From Hydractinia symbiolongicarpus (Eukaryota > Cnidaria > Hydrozoa > Anthoathecata > Hydractiniidae), in NCBI RefSeq assembly GCF_029227915.1, contig NC_079887.1:25543650-25607649 (forward strand): a stretch of DNA of 64,000 nt, written 5' to 3'. Within the stretch, counting starts at the first letter, position 1. The number at the start of each line of letters is the position of its first letter. Below the pieces are notes generated by a model. It searched no databases. It was not told the origin of the DNA and worked only from the letters and a program-made list of their open reading frames with translations. This document shows, one piece after another, positions 35,810 to 47,961 of this stretch. A program made the translations under genes and the position numbers.

Positions 35810-37494
35810 GTTCTGGAAATGAGTTTACTCACAGGGTACTTTCTTTGTATACATTCGACTATACGGGCCAAGCCCGGGATTTACGGGAAGTCGCGGGTTT
35901 TCGTTTGTCGGCGATTAAACCTCTTTCATTAAGCGTCTCATTAAAAATGAAAACATTTTTGAAAACTACAAGTCTCATTCGTTCTAGTGGTGCATAAATA
36001 ATTTGAAAAATCGTTCGGGAAATTAGTTTACTCCCTGGGTTCTTTCTTTAGATACATTCAACTATACGGGCCAAGCCCGGGATTTACGGGAAACCGCGTG
36101 TTTTCGTTTGCCGGCGATTAAACTTCTTTTATTCAGCGTCTCATCAAAAATGAAAACATTTTTGAAAACTACAAGTCTCATGCGTTTTAGTGGTGAAAAG
36201 ATAATTTAAAAAATCGTTCTAGAAATGAGTTTACTCACAGAGTACTTTATTTGTAAACATTCGACTATACGGGACAAGCACGGGATTTAAGGAAATCGTG
36301 GTATTTTGTTTGCCGGCGATTAAACCTCTTTCATTAAGCGTCTCATTAAAAATGAAAACATTTTTGGAAACTACAAGTCTCATTCGTTATAGTGGTGCAG
36401 AAATAATTCGAAAAATCGTTCGGGAAATCAGTTTACTCCCTGGGTACCTTCTTTATATACATTCAACTATACGGGCCAAGCCCGGGATTTACGGGAAATC
36501 GCGGGTTTTCGTTTGCCGGCGATTAAAACTCCTTTATTAAGCGTCTCATTAAAAATGAAAACATTTTTGAAAACTACAAGTCTCATTCGTTCTAGTGGTG
36601 CAGAAATAATTTGAAAAATCGTTCGGGAAATCAGTTTACTCCCTGGGTACTTTCTTTAGATACATTCAACTATACGGGCCAAGCCCGGGATTTACAGGAA
36701 ATCGCGGGTTTTTGTTTGCCGGCGATTAAACTTCTTTTATTCAGCGTCTCATCAAAAATGAAAACACTTTTGAAAACTACAAGTCTTATGCGTTTTAGTG
36801 GTAAAAAAATAATTTAAAAAATCGTTCTGGAAATCAGTTTACTCCCTGGGTACTTTCTTTGTATACATTCGACTATACGGGCCAAGCCCGGGATTTACGG
36901 GAAGTCGCGGGTTTTCGTTTGTCGGCGATTAAACCTCTTTCATTAAGCGTCTCATTAAAAATGAAAACATTTTTGAAAACTACAAGTCTCATTCGTTCTA
37001 GTGGTGCATAAATAATTTGAAAAATCGTTCGGGAAATTAGTTTACTCCCTGGGTTCTTTCTTTAGATACATTCAACTATACGGGCCAAGCCCGGGATTTA
37101 CGGGAAACCGCGTGTTTTCGTTTGCCGGCGATTAAACTTCTTTTATTCAGCGTCTCATCAAAAATGAAAACATTTTTGAAAACTACAAGTCTCATGCGTT
37201 TTAGTGGTGAAAAGATAATTTAAAAAATCGTTCTAGAAATGAGTTTACTCACAGAGTACTTTATTTGTAAACATTCGACTATACGGGACAAGCACGGGAT
37301 TTAAGGAAATCGTGGTATTTTGTTTGCCGGCGATTAAACCTCTTTCATTAAGCGTCTCATTAAAAATGAAAACATTTTTGGAAACTACAAGTCTCATTCG
37401 TTTTAGTGGTGCAGAAATAATTCGAAAAATCGTTCGGGAAATCAGTTTACTCCCTGGGTACCTTCTTTATATACATTCAACTATACGGGCCAAG
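35810..37494 (+). repeat. 5-mer higher-order repeat (1,014 bp), two copies, second incomplete
   Basis: Shared private markers at 1,014 bp offset: GGGAAGTCGCGGG (about 35,884 and 36,898), GTGGTGCATAAATAA (about 35,988 and 37,002), CCTGGGTTCTTTC, ACAGAGTACTTTATTTG, and GAAATAATTCGAAAAATCG, where the usual TGA is replaced so a frame of 80 codons runs on. The second copy switches at about 37,495 to the 28,713-type 5-mer (GATTTTCGGG). Confidence 0.82.
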
Positions 37495-38235
37495 CCCGGG
37501 ATTTTCGGGAAATCGCGGGTTTTCGTTTGTCGGAGATTAAACCTCTTTCATTAAGCGTCTCATTAAAAATGAAAACATTTTTGAAAACTACAAGTCTCAT
37601 TCGTTCTAGTGGTGCAGAAATAATTTGAAAAATCGTTCGGGAAATTAGTTTACTCCCTAGGTACTTTCTTTAGATACATTCAACTATACGGGCCAAGCCC
37701 GGGATTTACGGGAAACCGCGTGTTTTCGTTTGCCGGCGATTAAACTTCTTTTATTCAGCGTCTCATCAAAAATGAAAACATTTTTGAAAACTACAAGTCT
37801 CATGCGTTTTAGTGGTGAAAAGATAATTTAAAAAATCGTTCTAGAAATAAGTTTACACACAGCGTACTTTATTTGTAAACATTCCACTATACGGGACAAG
37901 CACGGGATTTAAGGAAATCGTGGTATTTTGTTTGCCGGCGATTAAACCTCTTTCATTAAGCGTCTCATTAAAAATGAAAACATTTTTGGAAACTACAAGT
38001 CTCATTCGTTATAGTGGTGCAGAAATAATTTGAAAAATCGTTCGGGAAATCAGTTTACTCCCTGGGTACTTTCTTTAGATACATTCAACTATACGGGCCA
38101 AGCCCGGGATTTACGGGAAATCGTGGGTTTTCGTTTGCCGGCGATTAAACTTTTTTTATTCAGCGTCTCATCAAAAATGAAAACATTTTTGAAAACTACA
38201 AGTCTTATGCGTTTTAGTGGTGAAAAAATAATTTA
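37495..38235 (+). repeat. Segment of the 28,713-type 5-mer
   Basis: GATTTTCGGG/TCGGAG, CCCTAGGTAC, ACAGCGTACTTTATTTG and CAG/CGTGGG units follow in the same order as 31,139-31,949. Private changes include AAATAAGTTTACACACAG at about 37,845 and ACTTTTTTTATTC at about 38,148. Confidence 0.78.
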
Positions 38236-40462
38236 AAAAATCGTTCTGGAAATGAGTTTACTCACAGGGTACTTTCTTTGTATACATTCGACTATACGGG
38301 CCAAGCCCGTGATTTACGGGAAATCGCGGGTTTTCATTTGCCGGCGATTAAACCCCTTTCATTAAGCGTCTCATCAAAAATGAAAACATTTGTGAAAACT
38401 ACAAGTCTCATGCGTTTTAGTGGTGAAAAAATAATTTAAAAAATCGTTCTGGAAATGAGTTTACTCACAGGGTACTTTCTTTGTATACATTCGACTATAC
38501 GGGCCAAGCCCGTGATTTACGGGAAATCGCGGGTTTTCAATTGCCGGCGATTAAACCCCTTTCATTAAGCGTCTCATCAAAAATGAAAACATTTGTGAAA
38601 ACTACAAGTCTCATGCGTTTTAGTGGAGAAAAAATAATTTAAAAAATCGTTCGGGAAATGAGTTTACTCCCTGGGTACTTTCTTTGTATCCATTCGATTA
38701 TACGGGCCAAGCCCGGGATTTACGGGAAATCGCGGGTTTTCGTTTGTCGGCGATTAAACCTCTTTCATTAAGCGTCTCATCAAAAATGAAAACATTTTTG
38801 AAAACTACAATTCTCATTCGTTCTAGTGGTGCAGAAATAATTTGAAAAATCGTTCGGGAAATTAGTTTACTCCCTGGGTACTTTCTTTAGATACATTCAA
38901 CTATACGGGCCAAGCCCGGGATTTACGGGAAACCGCGGGTTTTCGTGTGCCGGCGATTAAACTCCTTTTATTCAGCGTCTCATCAAAAATGAAAACATTT
39001 TTGAAAACTACAAGTCTCATGCGTTTTAGTGGTGAAAAGATAGTTTAAAAAATCGTTCTAGAAATGAGTTTACTCACAGGGTACTTTCTTTGTAAACATT
39101 CGACTATACGGGACAAGCCCGGGATTTAAGGAAATCGTTGTATTTCGTTTCCCGGCGATTAAACCTCTTTCATTAAGCGTCTCATCAAAAATAAAAACAT
39201 TTTTGAAAACTACAAGTCTCATTCGTTCTAGTGGTGCAGAAATAATTGGAAAAATCGTTCGGGAAATTAGTTTACTCCCTGGGTACTTTCTTTAGATACA
39301 TTCAACTATACGGGCCAAGCCCGGGATTTACGGGAAACCGCGGGTTTTCGTTTGCCGGCGATTAAACTCCTTTTATTCAGCGTCTCATCAAAAATGAAAA
39401 CATTTTTGAAAACTACAAGTCTCATGCGTTTTAGTGGTGAAAAGATAATTTAAAAAATCGTTCTAGAAATGAGTTTACTCACAGGGTACTTTCTTTGTAA
39501 ACATTCGACTATACGGGCCAAGCCCGGGATTTACGGGAAATCGCGGGTTTTCGTTTGTCGGCGATTAAACCTCTTTCATTAAGCGTCTCATCAAAAATGA
39601 AAACATTTTTGAAAACTACAATTCTCATTCGTTCTAGTGGTGCAGAAATAATTTGAAAAATCGTTCGGGAAATTAGTTTACTCCCTGGGTACTTTCTTTA
39701 GATACATTCAACTATACGGGCCAAGCCCGGGATTTACGGGAAACCGCGGGTTTTCGTGTGCCGGCGATTAAACTCCTTTTATTCAGCGTCTCATCAAAAA
39801 TGAAAACATTTTTGAAAACTACAAGTCTCATGCGTTTTAGTGGTGAAAAGATAGTTTAAAAAATCGTTCTAGAAATGAGTTTACTCACAGGGTACTTTCT
39901 TTGTAAACATTCGACTATACGGGACAAGCCCGGGATTTAAGGAAATCGTGGTATTTCGTTTCCCGGCGATTAAACCTCTTTCTTTAAGCGTCTCATCAAA
40001 AATAAAAACATTTTTGAAAACTACAAGTCTCATTCGTTCTAGTGGTGCAGAAATAATTGGAAAAATCGTTCGGGAAATTAGTTTACTCCCTGGGTACTTT
40101 CTTTAGATACATTCAACTATACGGGCCAAGCCCGGGATTTACGGGAAACCGCGGGTTTTCGTTTGCCGGCGATTAAACTCCTTTTATTCAGCGTCTCATC
40201 AAAAATGAAAACATTTTTGAAAACTACAAGTCTCATGCGTTTTAGTGGTGAAAAGATAATTTAAAAAATCGTTCTAGAAATGAGTTTACTCACAGGGTAC
40301 TTTCTTTGTAAACATTCGACTATACGGAACAAGCCCTGGATTTAAGGAAATCGTGGTATTTCGTTTGCCGGCGATTAAACCTCTTTCATTAAGCTTCTCA
40401 TTAAAAATGAAAACATTTTTGGAAACAACAAGTCTCATTCGTTATAGTGGTGCAGAAATAAT
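38236..40462 (+). repeat. Second copy of the CATTTGTG/dimer block, with a 4-mer duplication
   Basis: Starts 6,283 bp after the equivalent of 31,950 but ends 6,690 bp after it, so it holds two more monomers. The extra length comes from an 811-bp internal duplication: the rare CTACAATTCTC is at about 38,805 and again at about 39,616. The join near 39,500 is inside a monomer that begins as the TTCTAGAAATG class and continues as the GTCGGCG class. Confidence 0.8.
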
Positions 40463-41070
40463 TTGAAAAATCGTTCGGGAAATCAGTTTACTCCCTGGGT
40501 ACCTTCTTTATATACATTCAACTATACGGGCCAAGCCCAGGATTTACGGGAAATCGCGGGTTTTTGTTTGCCGGCGAATAAGCTTCTTTTATTCAGCGTC
40601 TCATCAAAAATGAAAACATTTTTGAAAACTACAAGTCTCATTTGTTCTAGTGGTGCAGAAATAATTTGAAAAATTGTTCGGGAAATCAGTTTACTCCCTG
40701 GGTACTTTCTTTAGATACATTCAACTATACGGGCCAAGCCCGGGATTTACGGAAAACCGCGTGTTTTCGTTTGCCGGCGATTAAACTCCTTTTATTCAGC
40801 GTCTCATCAAAAATGAAAACATTTTTGAAAACTACAAGTCTCATGCGTTTTAGTGGTGAAAAGATAATTTAAAAAATCGTTCTAGAAATGAGTTTACTCA
40901 CAGGGTACTTTCTTTGTAAACATTCGACTATACGGGACAAGCCCGGGATTTAAGGAAATCGTGGTATTTCGTTTGCCGGCGATTAAACCTCTTTCATTAA
41001 GCGTCTCATTAAAAATGAAAACATTTTTGGAAACTGCAAGTCTCATTCATTATAGTGGTGCAGAAATAAT
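40463..41070 (+). repeat. Single copy of the 33,773-type 3-mer
   Basis: AATAAGCTTC unit, AAATTGTTCGGG unit and TTCTAGAAATG unit in the same order as at 33,773, here once only. This supports the 608-bp pair at 33,773 being a local event that is younger than the larger duplication carrying both blocks. Confidence 0.8.
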
Positions 41071-42029
41071 TTGAAAAATCGTTCGGGAAATCAGTTTGCT
41101 CCCTGGGTACCTTCTTTATATACATTCAACTATACGGGCCAAGCCCGGGATTTACGGGAAATCGCGGGTTTTCGTTTGCCGGCGATTAAAACTCCTTCAT
41201 TAAGCGTCTCATTAAAAATGAAAACATTTTTGAAAACTACAAGTCTCATTCGTTATAGTGGTGCAGAAATAATTTGAAAAATCGTTCGGGAAATCAGTTT
41301 ACTTCCTGGGTACCTTCTTTATATACATTCAACTATATGGGCCAAGCCCCGGATTTACAAGAAATCGCGGGTTTTCGTTTGCCGGCGATTAAAACTCTTT
41401 TATTAAGCGTCTCATTAAAAATGAAAACATTTTTGAAACTACAAGTCTCATTCGTTCTAGTGGTGCAGAAATAATTTGAAAAATCGTTCGGGAAATCACT
41501 TTACTCCCTGGGTACTTTCTTTAGATACATTCAACTATACGGGCCAAGCCCGGGATTTACGGGAAATCGCGGGTTTTCGTTTGCCGGCGATTAAACTTCT
41601 TTTATTCAGCGTCTCATCAAAAATGAAAACACTTTTGAAAACTACAAGTCTCATGCGTTTTAGTGGTGACAAAATGATTTAAAAAATCGTTTGGGAAATG
41701 AGTTTACTCACAGGGTACTTTCTTTGTATACATTCGACTATACGGGCCAAGCCCGGGATTTACGGGAAATCGCGGGTTTTCGTTTGTCGGCGATTAAACC
41801 TCTTTCATTAAGCGTCTCATTAAAAATGAAAACATTTTTGAAAACTACAAGTCTCATTCGTTCTAGTGGTGCATAAATAATTTGAAAAATCGTTCGGGAA
41901 ATTAGTTTACTCCCTGGGTTCTTTCTTTAGATACATTCAACTATACGGGCCAAGCCCGGGATTTACGGGAAACCGCGTGTTTTCGTTTGCCGGCGATTAA
42001 ACTTCTTTTATTCAGCATCTCATCAAAAA
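41071..42029 (+). repeat. Truncated four-monomer cassette and fused unit
   Basis: The TTTGCTCCC, ATATGGGCC and GTGACAAAATGATTT units occur as at 34,989, with a 1-bp loss at about 41,437 (TTTTTGAAACTAC). The fourth unit begins as TTTGGGAAATGAG (41,691) but continues as ACAGGG/GTCGGCG with GTGCATAAATAA. It is therefore a fusion of two neighbouring classes, leaving the array one monomer short relative to 35,597-35,998. Confidence 0.75.
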
Positions 42030-44258
42030 TGAAAACATTTGTGAAAACTACAAGTCTCATGCGTTTTAGTGGAGAAAAAATAATTTAAAAAATCGTTCGG
42101 GAAATGAGTTTACTCCCTGGGTACTTTCTTTGTATCCATTCGACTATACGGGCCAAGCCCAGGATTTACGGGAAATCGCGGATTTTCGTTTGTCGGCGAT
42201 TAAACCTCTTTCATTAAGCGTCTCATCAAAAATGAAAACATTTTTGAAAACTACAATTCTCATTCGTTCTAGTGGTGCAGAAATAATTTGAAAAATCGTT
42301 CGGGAAATTAGTTTACTCCCTGGGTACTTTCTTTAGATACATTCAACTATACGGGCCAAGCCCGGGATTTACGGGAAACCGCGGGTTTTCGTTTGCCGGC
42401 GATTAAACTCCTTTTATTCAGCGTCTCATCAAAAATGAAAACATTTTTGAAAACTACAAGTCTCATGCGTTTTAGTGGTGAAAAGATAATTTAAAAAATC
42501 GTTCTAGAAATGAGTTTACTCACAGGGTACTTTCTTTGTAAACATTCGACTATACGGGACAAGCCCGGGATTTAAGGAAATCGTGGTATTTCGTTTCCCG
42601 GCGATTAAACCTCTTTCATTAAGCGTCTCATCAAAAATGAAAACATTTTTGAAAACTACAAGTCTCATTCGTTCTAGTGGTGCAGAAATAATTTGAAAAA
42701 TCGTTCGGGAAATTAGTTTACTCCCGGGGTACTTTTTTTAGATACATTCAACTATACGGGCCAAGCCCGGGATTTACAGGAAACCGCGGGTTTTCGTTTG
42801 CCGGCGATTAAACTCCTTTTATTCAGCGTCTCATCAAAAATGAAAACATTTTTGAAAACTACAAGTCTCATGCGTTTTAGTGGTGAAAAGATAATTTAAA
42901 AAATCGTTCTAGAAATGAGTTTACTCACAGGGTACTTTCTTTGTAAACATTCGACTATACGGGACAAGCCCGGGATTTAAGGAAATCGTGGTATTTCGTT
43001 TGCCGGCGATTAAACCTCTTTCATTAAGCGTCTCATTAAAAATGAAAACATTTTTGGAAACTACAAGTCTCATTCGTTATAGTGGTGCAGAAATAATTTG
43101 AAAAATCGTTCGGGAAATCAGTTTACTCCCTGGGTACCTTCTTTATATACATTCAACTATACGGGCCAAGCCCGGGATTTACGGGAAATCGCGGGTTTTT
43201 GTTTGCCGGCAAATAAGCTTCTTTTATTCAGCGTCTCATCAAAAATGAAATTTTTTTGAAAACTACAAGTCTCATTTGTTCTAGTGGTGCAGAAATAATT
43301 TGAAAAATCGTTCGGGAAATCAGTTTACTCCCTGGGTACCTTCTTTATATACATTCAACTATACGGGCCAAGCCCGGGATTTACGGGAACTCGCGGGTTT
43401 TCGTTTGTCGGCGATTAAACTTCTTTTATTCAGCGTCTCATCAAAAATGAAAACACTTCTGAAAACTACAAGTCTCATGCGTTTTAGTGGTGACAAAATA
43501 ATTTAAAAAATCGTTTGGGAAATGAGTTTACTCCCTGGGTACTTTCTTTGTATACTTTTGACTATACGGGCCAAGCCCGGGATTTAGGGAAATCGTGGTA
43601 TTTCGTTTGCCGGCGATTAAACCTCTTTCATTAAGCGTCTCATTAAAAATGAAAACATTTTTGGAAACTACAAGTCTCATTCGTTATAGTGGTGCAGAAA
43701 TAACTTGAAAAATCGTTCGGGAAATCAGTTTACTCCCTGGGTACTTTCTTTAGATACATTCAACTATGCGGGCCAAGCCCGGGATTTACGGGAAATCGCG
43801 GGTTTTCGTTTGCCGGCGATTAAACTTCTTTTATTCAGCGTCTCATCAAAAATGAAAACACTTTTGAAAACTACAAGTCTCATGCGTTTTAGTGGTGACA
43901 AAATAAACTAAAAAATCGTTTGGGAAATGAGTTTACTCCCTGGGTACTTTCTTTGTATACTTTTGACTATACGGGCCAAGCCCGGGATTTACGGGAAAGG
44001 GTGGGTTTTCGTTTGCCGGCGATTAAACTTCTTTTATTCAGCGTCTCATCAAAAATGAAAACATTTTTGAAAACTACAACTCTTATGCATTTTAGTGGTG
44101 AAAAAATAATTTAAAAAATCGTTCTGGAAATGAGTTTACTCACAGGGTACTTTCTTTGTATACATTCGACTATACGGGCCAAGCCCGTGATTTACGGGAA
44201 ATCGCGGGTTTTCATTTGCCGGCGATTAAACCCCTTTTATTAAGCGTCTCATCAAAAA
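42030..44258 (+). repeat. 11-mer higher-order repeat, copy 1 (2,229 bp)
   Basis: The GTATCCATTCGAC unit at about 42,131, the AAATGAAATTTTTTTG unit (dyad centre lost, about 43,245), the GAAATAACTTGAAAAATCG junction (about 43,697) and the ATAAACTAAAAAATCG junction (about 43,903) all recur 2,229 bp later. Single-base differences are few, for example CCCGGGGTAC at about 42,723 against CCAGGGGTAC in copy 2. Confidence 0.83.
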
Positions 44259-46690
44259 TGAAAACATTTGTGAAAACTACAAGTCTTATGCGTTTTAGTG
44301 GAGAAAAAATAATTTAAAAAATCGTTCGGGAAATGAGTTTACTCCCTGGGTACTTTCTTTGTATCCATTCGACTATACGGGCCAAGCCCGGGATTTACGG
44401 GAAATCGCGGGTTTTCGTTTGTCGGCGATTAAACCTCTTTCATTAAGCGTCTCATCAAAAATGAAAACATTTTTGAAAACTACAAGTCTCATTCGTTCTA
44501 GTGGTGCAGAAATAATTTGAAAAATCGTTCGGGAAATTAGTTTACTCCCTGGGTACTTTCTTTAGATACATTCAACTATACGGGCCAAGCCCGGGATTTA
44601 CGGGAAACCGCGGGTTTTTGTTTGCCGGCGATTAAACTCCTTTTATTCAGCGTCTCATCAAAAATGAAAACATTTTTGAAAACTACAAGTCTCATGCGTT
44701 TTAGTGGTGAAAAGATAATTTAAAAAATCGTTCTAGAAATGAGTTTACTCACAGGGTACTTTCTTTGTAAACATTCGACTATACGGGACAAGCCCGGGAT
44801 TTAAGGAAATCGTGGTATTTCGTTTCCCGGCGATTAAACCTCTTTCATTAAGCGTCTCATCAAAAATGAAAACATTTTTGAAAACTACAAGTCTCATTCG
44901 TTCTAGTGGTGCAGAAATAATTTGAAAAATCGTTCGGGAAATTAGTTTACTCCAGGGGTACTTTTTTTAGATACATTCAACTATACGGGCCAAGCCCGGG
45001 ATTTACAGGAAACCGCGGGTTTTCGTTTGCCGGCGATTAAACTCCTTTTATTCAGCGTCTCATCAAAAATGAAAACATTTTTAAAAACTACAAGTCTCAT
45101 GCGTTTTAGTGGTGAAAAGATAATTTAAAAAATCGTTCTAGAAATGAGTTTACTCACAGGGTACTTTCTTTGTAAACATTCGACTATACGGGACAAGCCC
45201 GGGATTTAAGGAAATCGTGGTATTTCGTTTGCCGGCGATTAAACCTCTTTCATTAAGCGTCTCATTAAAAATGAAAACATTTTTGGAAACTACAAGTCTC
45301 ATTCGTTATAGTGGTGCAGAAATAATTTGAAAAATCGTTCGGGAAATCAGTTTACTCCCTGGGTACCTTCTTTATATACATTCAACTATACGGGCCAAGC
45401 CCGGAATTTACGGGAAATCGCGGGTTTTTGTTTGCCGGCAAATAAGCTTCTTTTATTCAGCGTCTCATCAAAAATGAAATTTTTTTGAAAACTACAAGTC
45501 TCATTTGTTCTAGTGGTGCAGAAATAATTTGAAAAATTGTTCGGGAAATCAGTTTACTCCCTGGGTACTTTCTTTAGATACATTCAACTATACGGGCCAA
45601 GCCCGGGATTTACGGGAACTCGCGGGTTTTCGTTTGTCGGCGATTAAACTTCTTTTATTCAGCGTCTCATCAAAAATGAAAACACTTCTGAAAACTACAA
45701 GTCTCATGCGTTTTAGTGGTGACAAAATAATTTAAAAAATCGTTTGGGAAATGAGTTTACTCCCTGGGTACTTTCTTTGTATACTTTTGACTATACGGGC
45801 CAAGCCCGGGATTTAGGGAAATCGTGGTATTTCGTTTGCCGGCGATTAAACCTCTTTCATTAAGCGTCTCATTAAAAATGAAAACATTTTTGGAAACTAC
45901 AAGTCTCATTCGTTATAGTGGTGCAGAAATAACTTGAAAAATCGTTCGGGAAATCAGTTTACTCCCTGGGTACTTTCTTTAGATACATTCAACTATGCGG
46001 GCCAAGCCCGGGATTTACGGGAAATCGCGGGTTTTCGTTTGCCGGCGATTAAACTTCTTTTATTCAGCGTCTCATCAAAAATGAAAACACTTTTGAAAAC
46101 TACAAGTCTCATGCGTTTTAGTGGTGACAAAATAAACTAAAAAATCGTTTGGGAAATGAGTTTACTCCCTGGGTACTTTCTTTGTATACTTTTGACTATA
46201 CGGGCCAAGCCCGGGATTTACGGGAAATGGTGGGTTTTCGTTTGCCGGCGATTAAACTTCTTTCATTCAGCGTCTCATCAAAAATGAAAACATTTTTGAA
46301 AACTACAACTCTTATGCATTTTAGTGGTGAAAAAATAATTTAAAAAATCGTTCTGGAAATGAGTTTACTCACAGGGTACTTTCTTTGTATACATTCGACT
46401 ATACGGGCCAAGCCCGTGATTTACGGGAAATCGCGGGTTTTCATTTGCCGGCGATTAAACCCCTTTTATTAAGCGTCTCATCAAAAATGAAAACATTTGT
46501 GAAAACTACAAGTCTTATGCGTTTTAGTGGAGAAAAAATAATTTAAAAAATCGTTCGGGAAATGAGTTTACTCCCTGGGTACTTTCTTTGTATCCATTCG
46601 ACTATACGGGCCAAGCCCGGGATTTACGGGAAATCGCGGGTTTTCGTTTGTCGGCGATTAAACCTCTTTCAATAAGCGTCTCATCAAAAA
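44259..46690 (+). repeat. 11-mer higher-order repeat, copy 2 plus the start of a third
   Basis: Copy 2 runs to about 46,487. A third start, with CATTTGTG and GTATCCATTCGAC at about 46,590, is abandoned within the next unit near 46,690. Differences from copy 1 include GGGAAATGGTGGG (46,223) against GGGAAAGGGTGGG (43,994). Confidence 0.82.
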
Positions 46691-47961
46691 TGAAAACATT
46701 TTTGGAAACTAAAAGTCTCATTCGTTATAGTGGTGCAGAAATGATTTGAAAAGTCGTTCGGGAAATCAGTTTACTCCCTGGGTACCTTCTTTATATACAT
46801 TCAACTATACGGGCCAAGCCCGGGATTTACGGGAAATCGCGGGTTTTTGTTTGCCGGCGAATAAGCTTCTTTTATTCAGCGTCTCATCAAAAATGAAAAC
46901 ATTTTTGAAAACTACAAGTCTCATTCGTTCTAGTGGTGCAGAAATAATTTGAAAAATCGTTCGGGAAATTAGTTTACTCCCTGGGTACTTTCTTTAGATA
47001 CATTCAACTATACGGGCCAAGCCCGGGATTTACGGGAAACCGCGGGTTTTTGTTTGCCGGCGATTAAACTCCTTTTATTCAGCGTCTCATCAAAAATGAA
47101 AACATTTTTGAAAACTACAAGTCTCATGCGTTTTAGTGGTGAAAAGATAATTTAAAAAATCGTTCTAGAAATGAGTTTACTCACAGGGTACTTTCTTTGT
47201 AAACATTCGACTATACGGGACAAGCCCGGGATTTAAGGAAATCGTGGTATTTCGTTTGCCGGCGATTAAACCTCTTTCATTAAGCGTCTCATTAAAAATG
47301 AAAACATTTTTGGAAACTAAAAGTCTCATTCGTTATAGTGGTGCAGAAATGATTTGAAAAGTCGTTCGGGAAATCAGTTTACTCCCTGGGTACCTTCTTT
47401 ATATACATTCAACTATACGGGCCAAGCCCGGGATTTACGGGAAATCGCGGGTTTTTGTTTGCCGGCGAATAAGCTTCTTTTATTCAGCGTCTCATCAAAA
47501 ATGAAAACATTTTTGAAAACTACAAGTCTCATTTGTTCTAGTGGTGCAGAAATAATTTGAAAAATCGTTCGGGAAATCAGTTTACTCCCTGGGTACTTTC
47601 TTTACATACATTCAACTATACGGGCCAAGCCCGGGATTTACGGAAAACCGCGTGTTTTCGTTTGCCGGCGATTAAACTCCTTTTATTCAGCGTCTCATTA
47701 AAAATGAAAACATTTTTGAAAACTACAAGTCTCATGCGTTTTAGTGGTGAAAAGATAATTTAAAAAATCGTTCTAGAAATGAGTTTACTCACAGGGTACT
47801 TTCTTTGTAAACATTCGACTATACGGGACAAGCCCGGGATTTAAGGAAATCGTGGTATTTCGTTTGCCGGCGATTAAACCTCTTTCATTAAGCGTCTCAT
47901 TTAAAATGAAAACATTTTTGGAAACTACAAGTCTCATTCGTTATAGTGGTGCAGAAATAAT
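46691..47961 (+). repeat. 3-mer repeat (608 bp), two diverged copies
   Basis: The AATAAGCTTC unit preceded by AAATGATTTGAAAAGTCG occurs at 46,746 and 47,354. Second units differ between copies (TTAGTTTAC/AAACCGCGGG versus CAGTTTAC/AAAACCGCGTG), whereas the TTCTAGAAATG third units agree. It therefore looks like a duplication followed by conversion of one unit, or an exchange between two related trimers. Confidence 0.75.
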
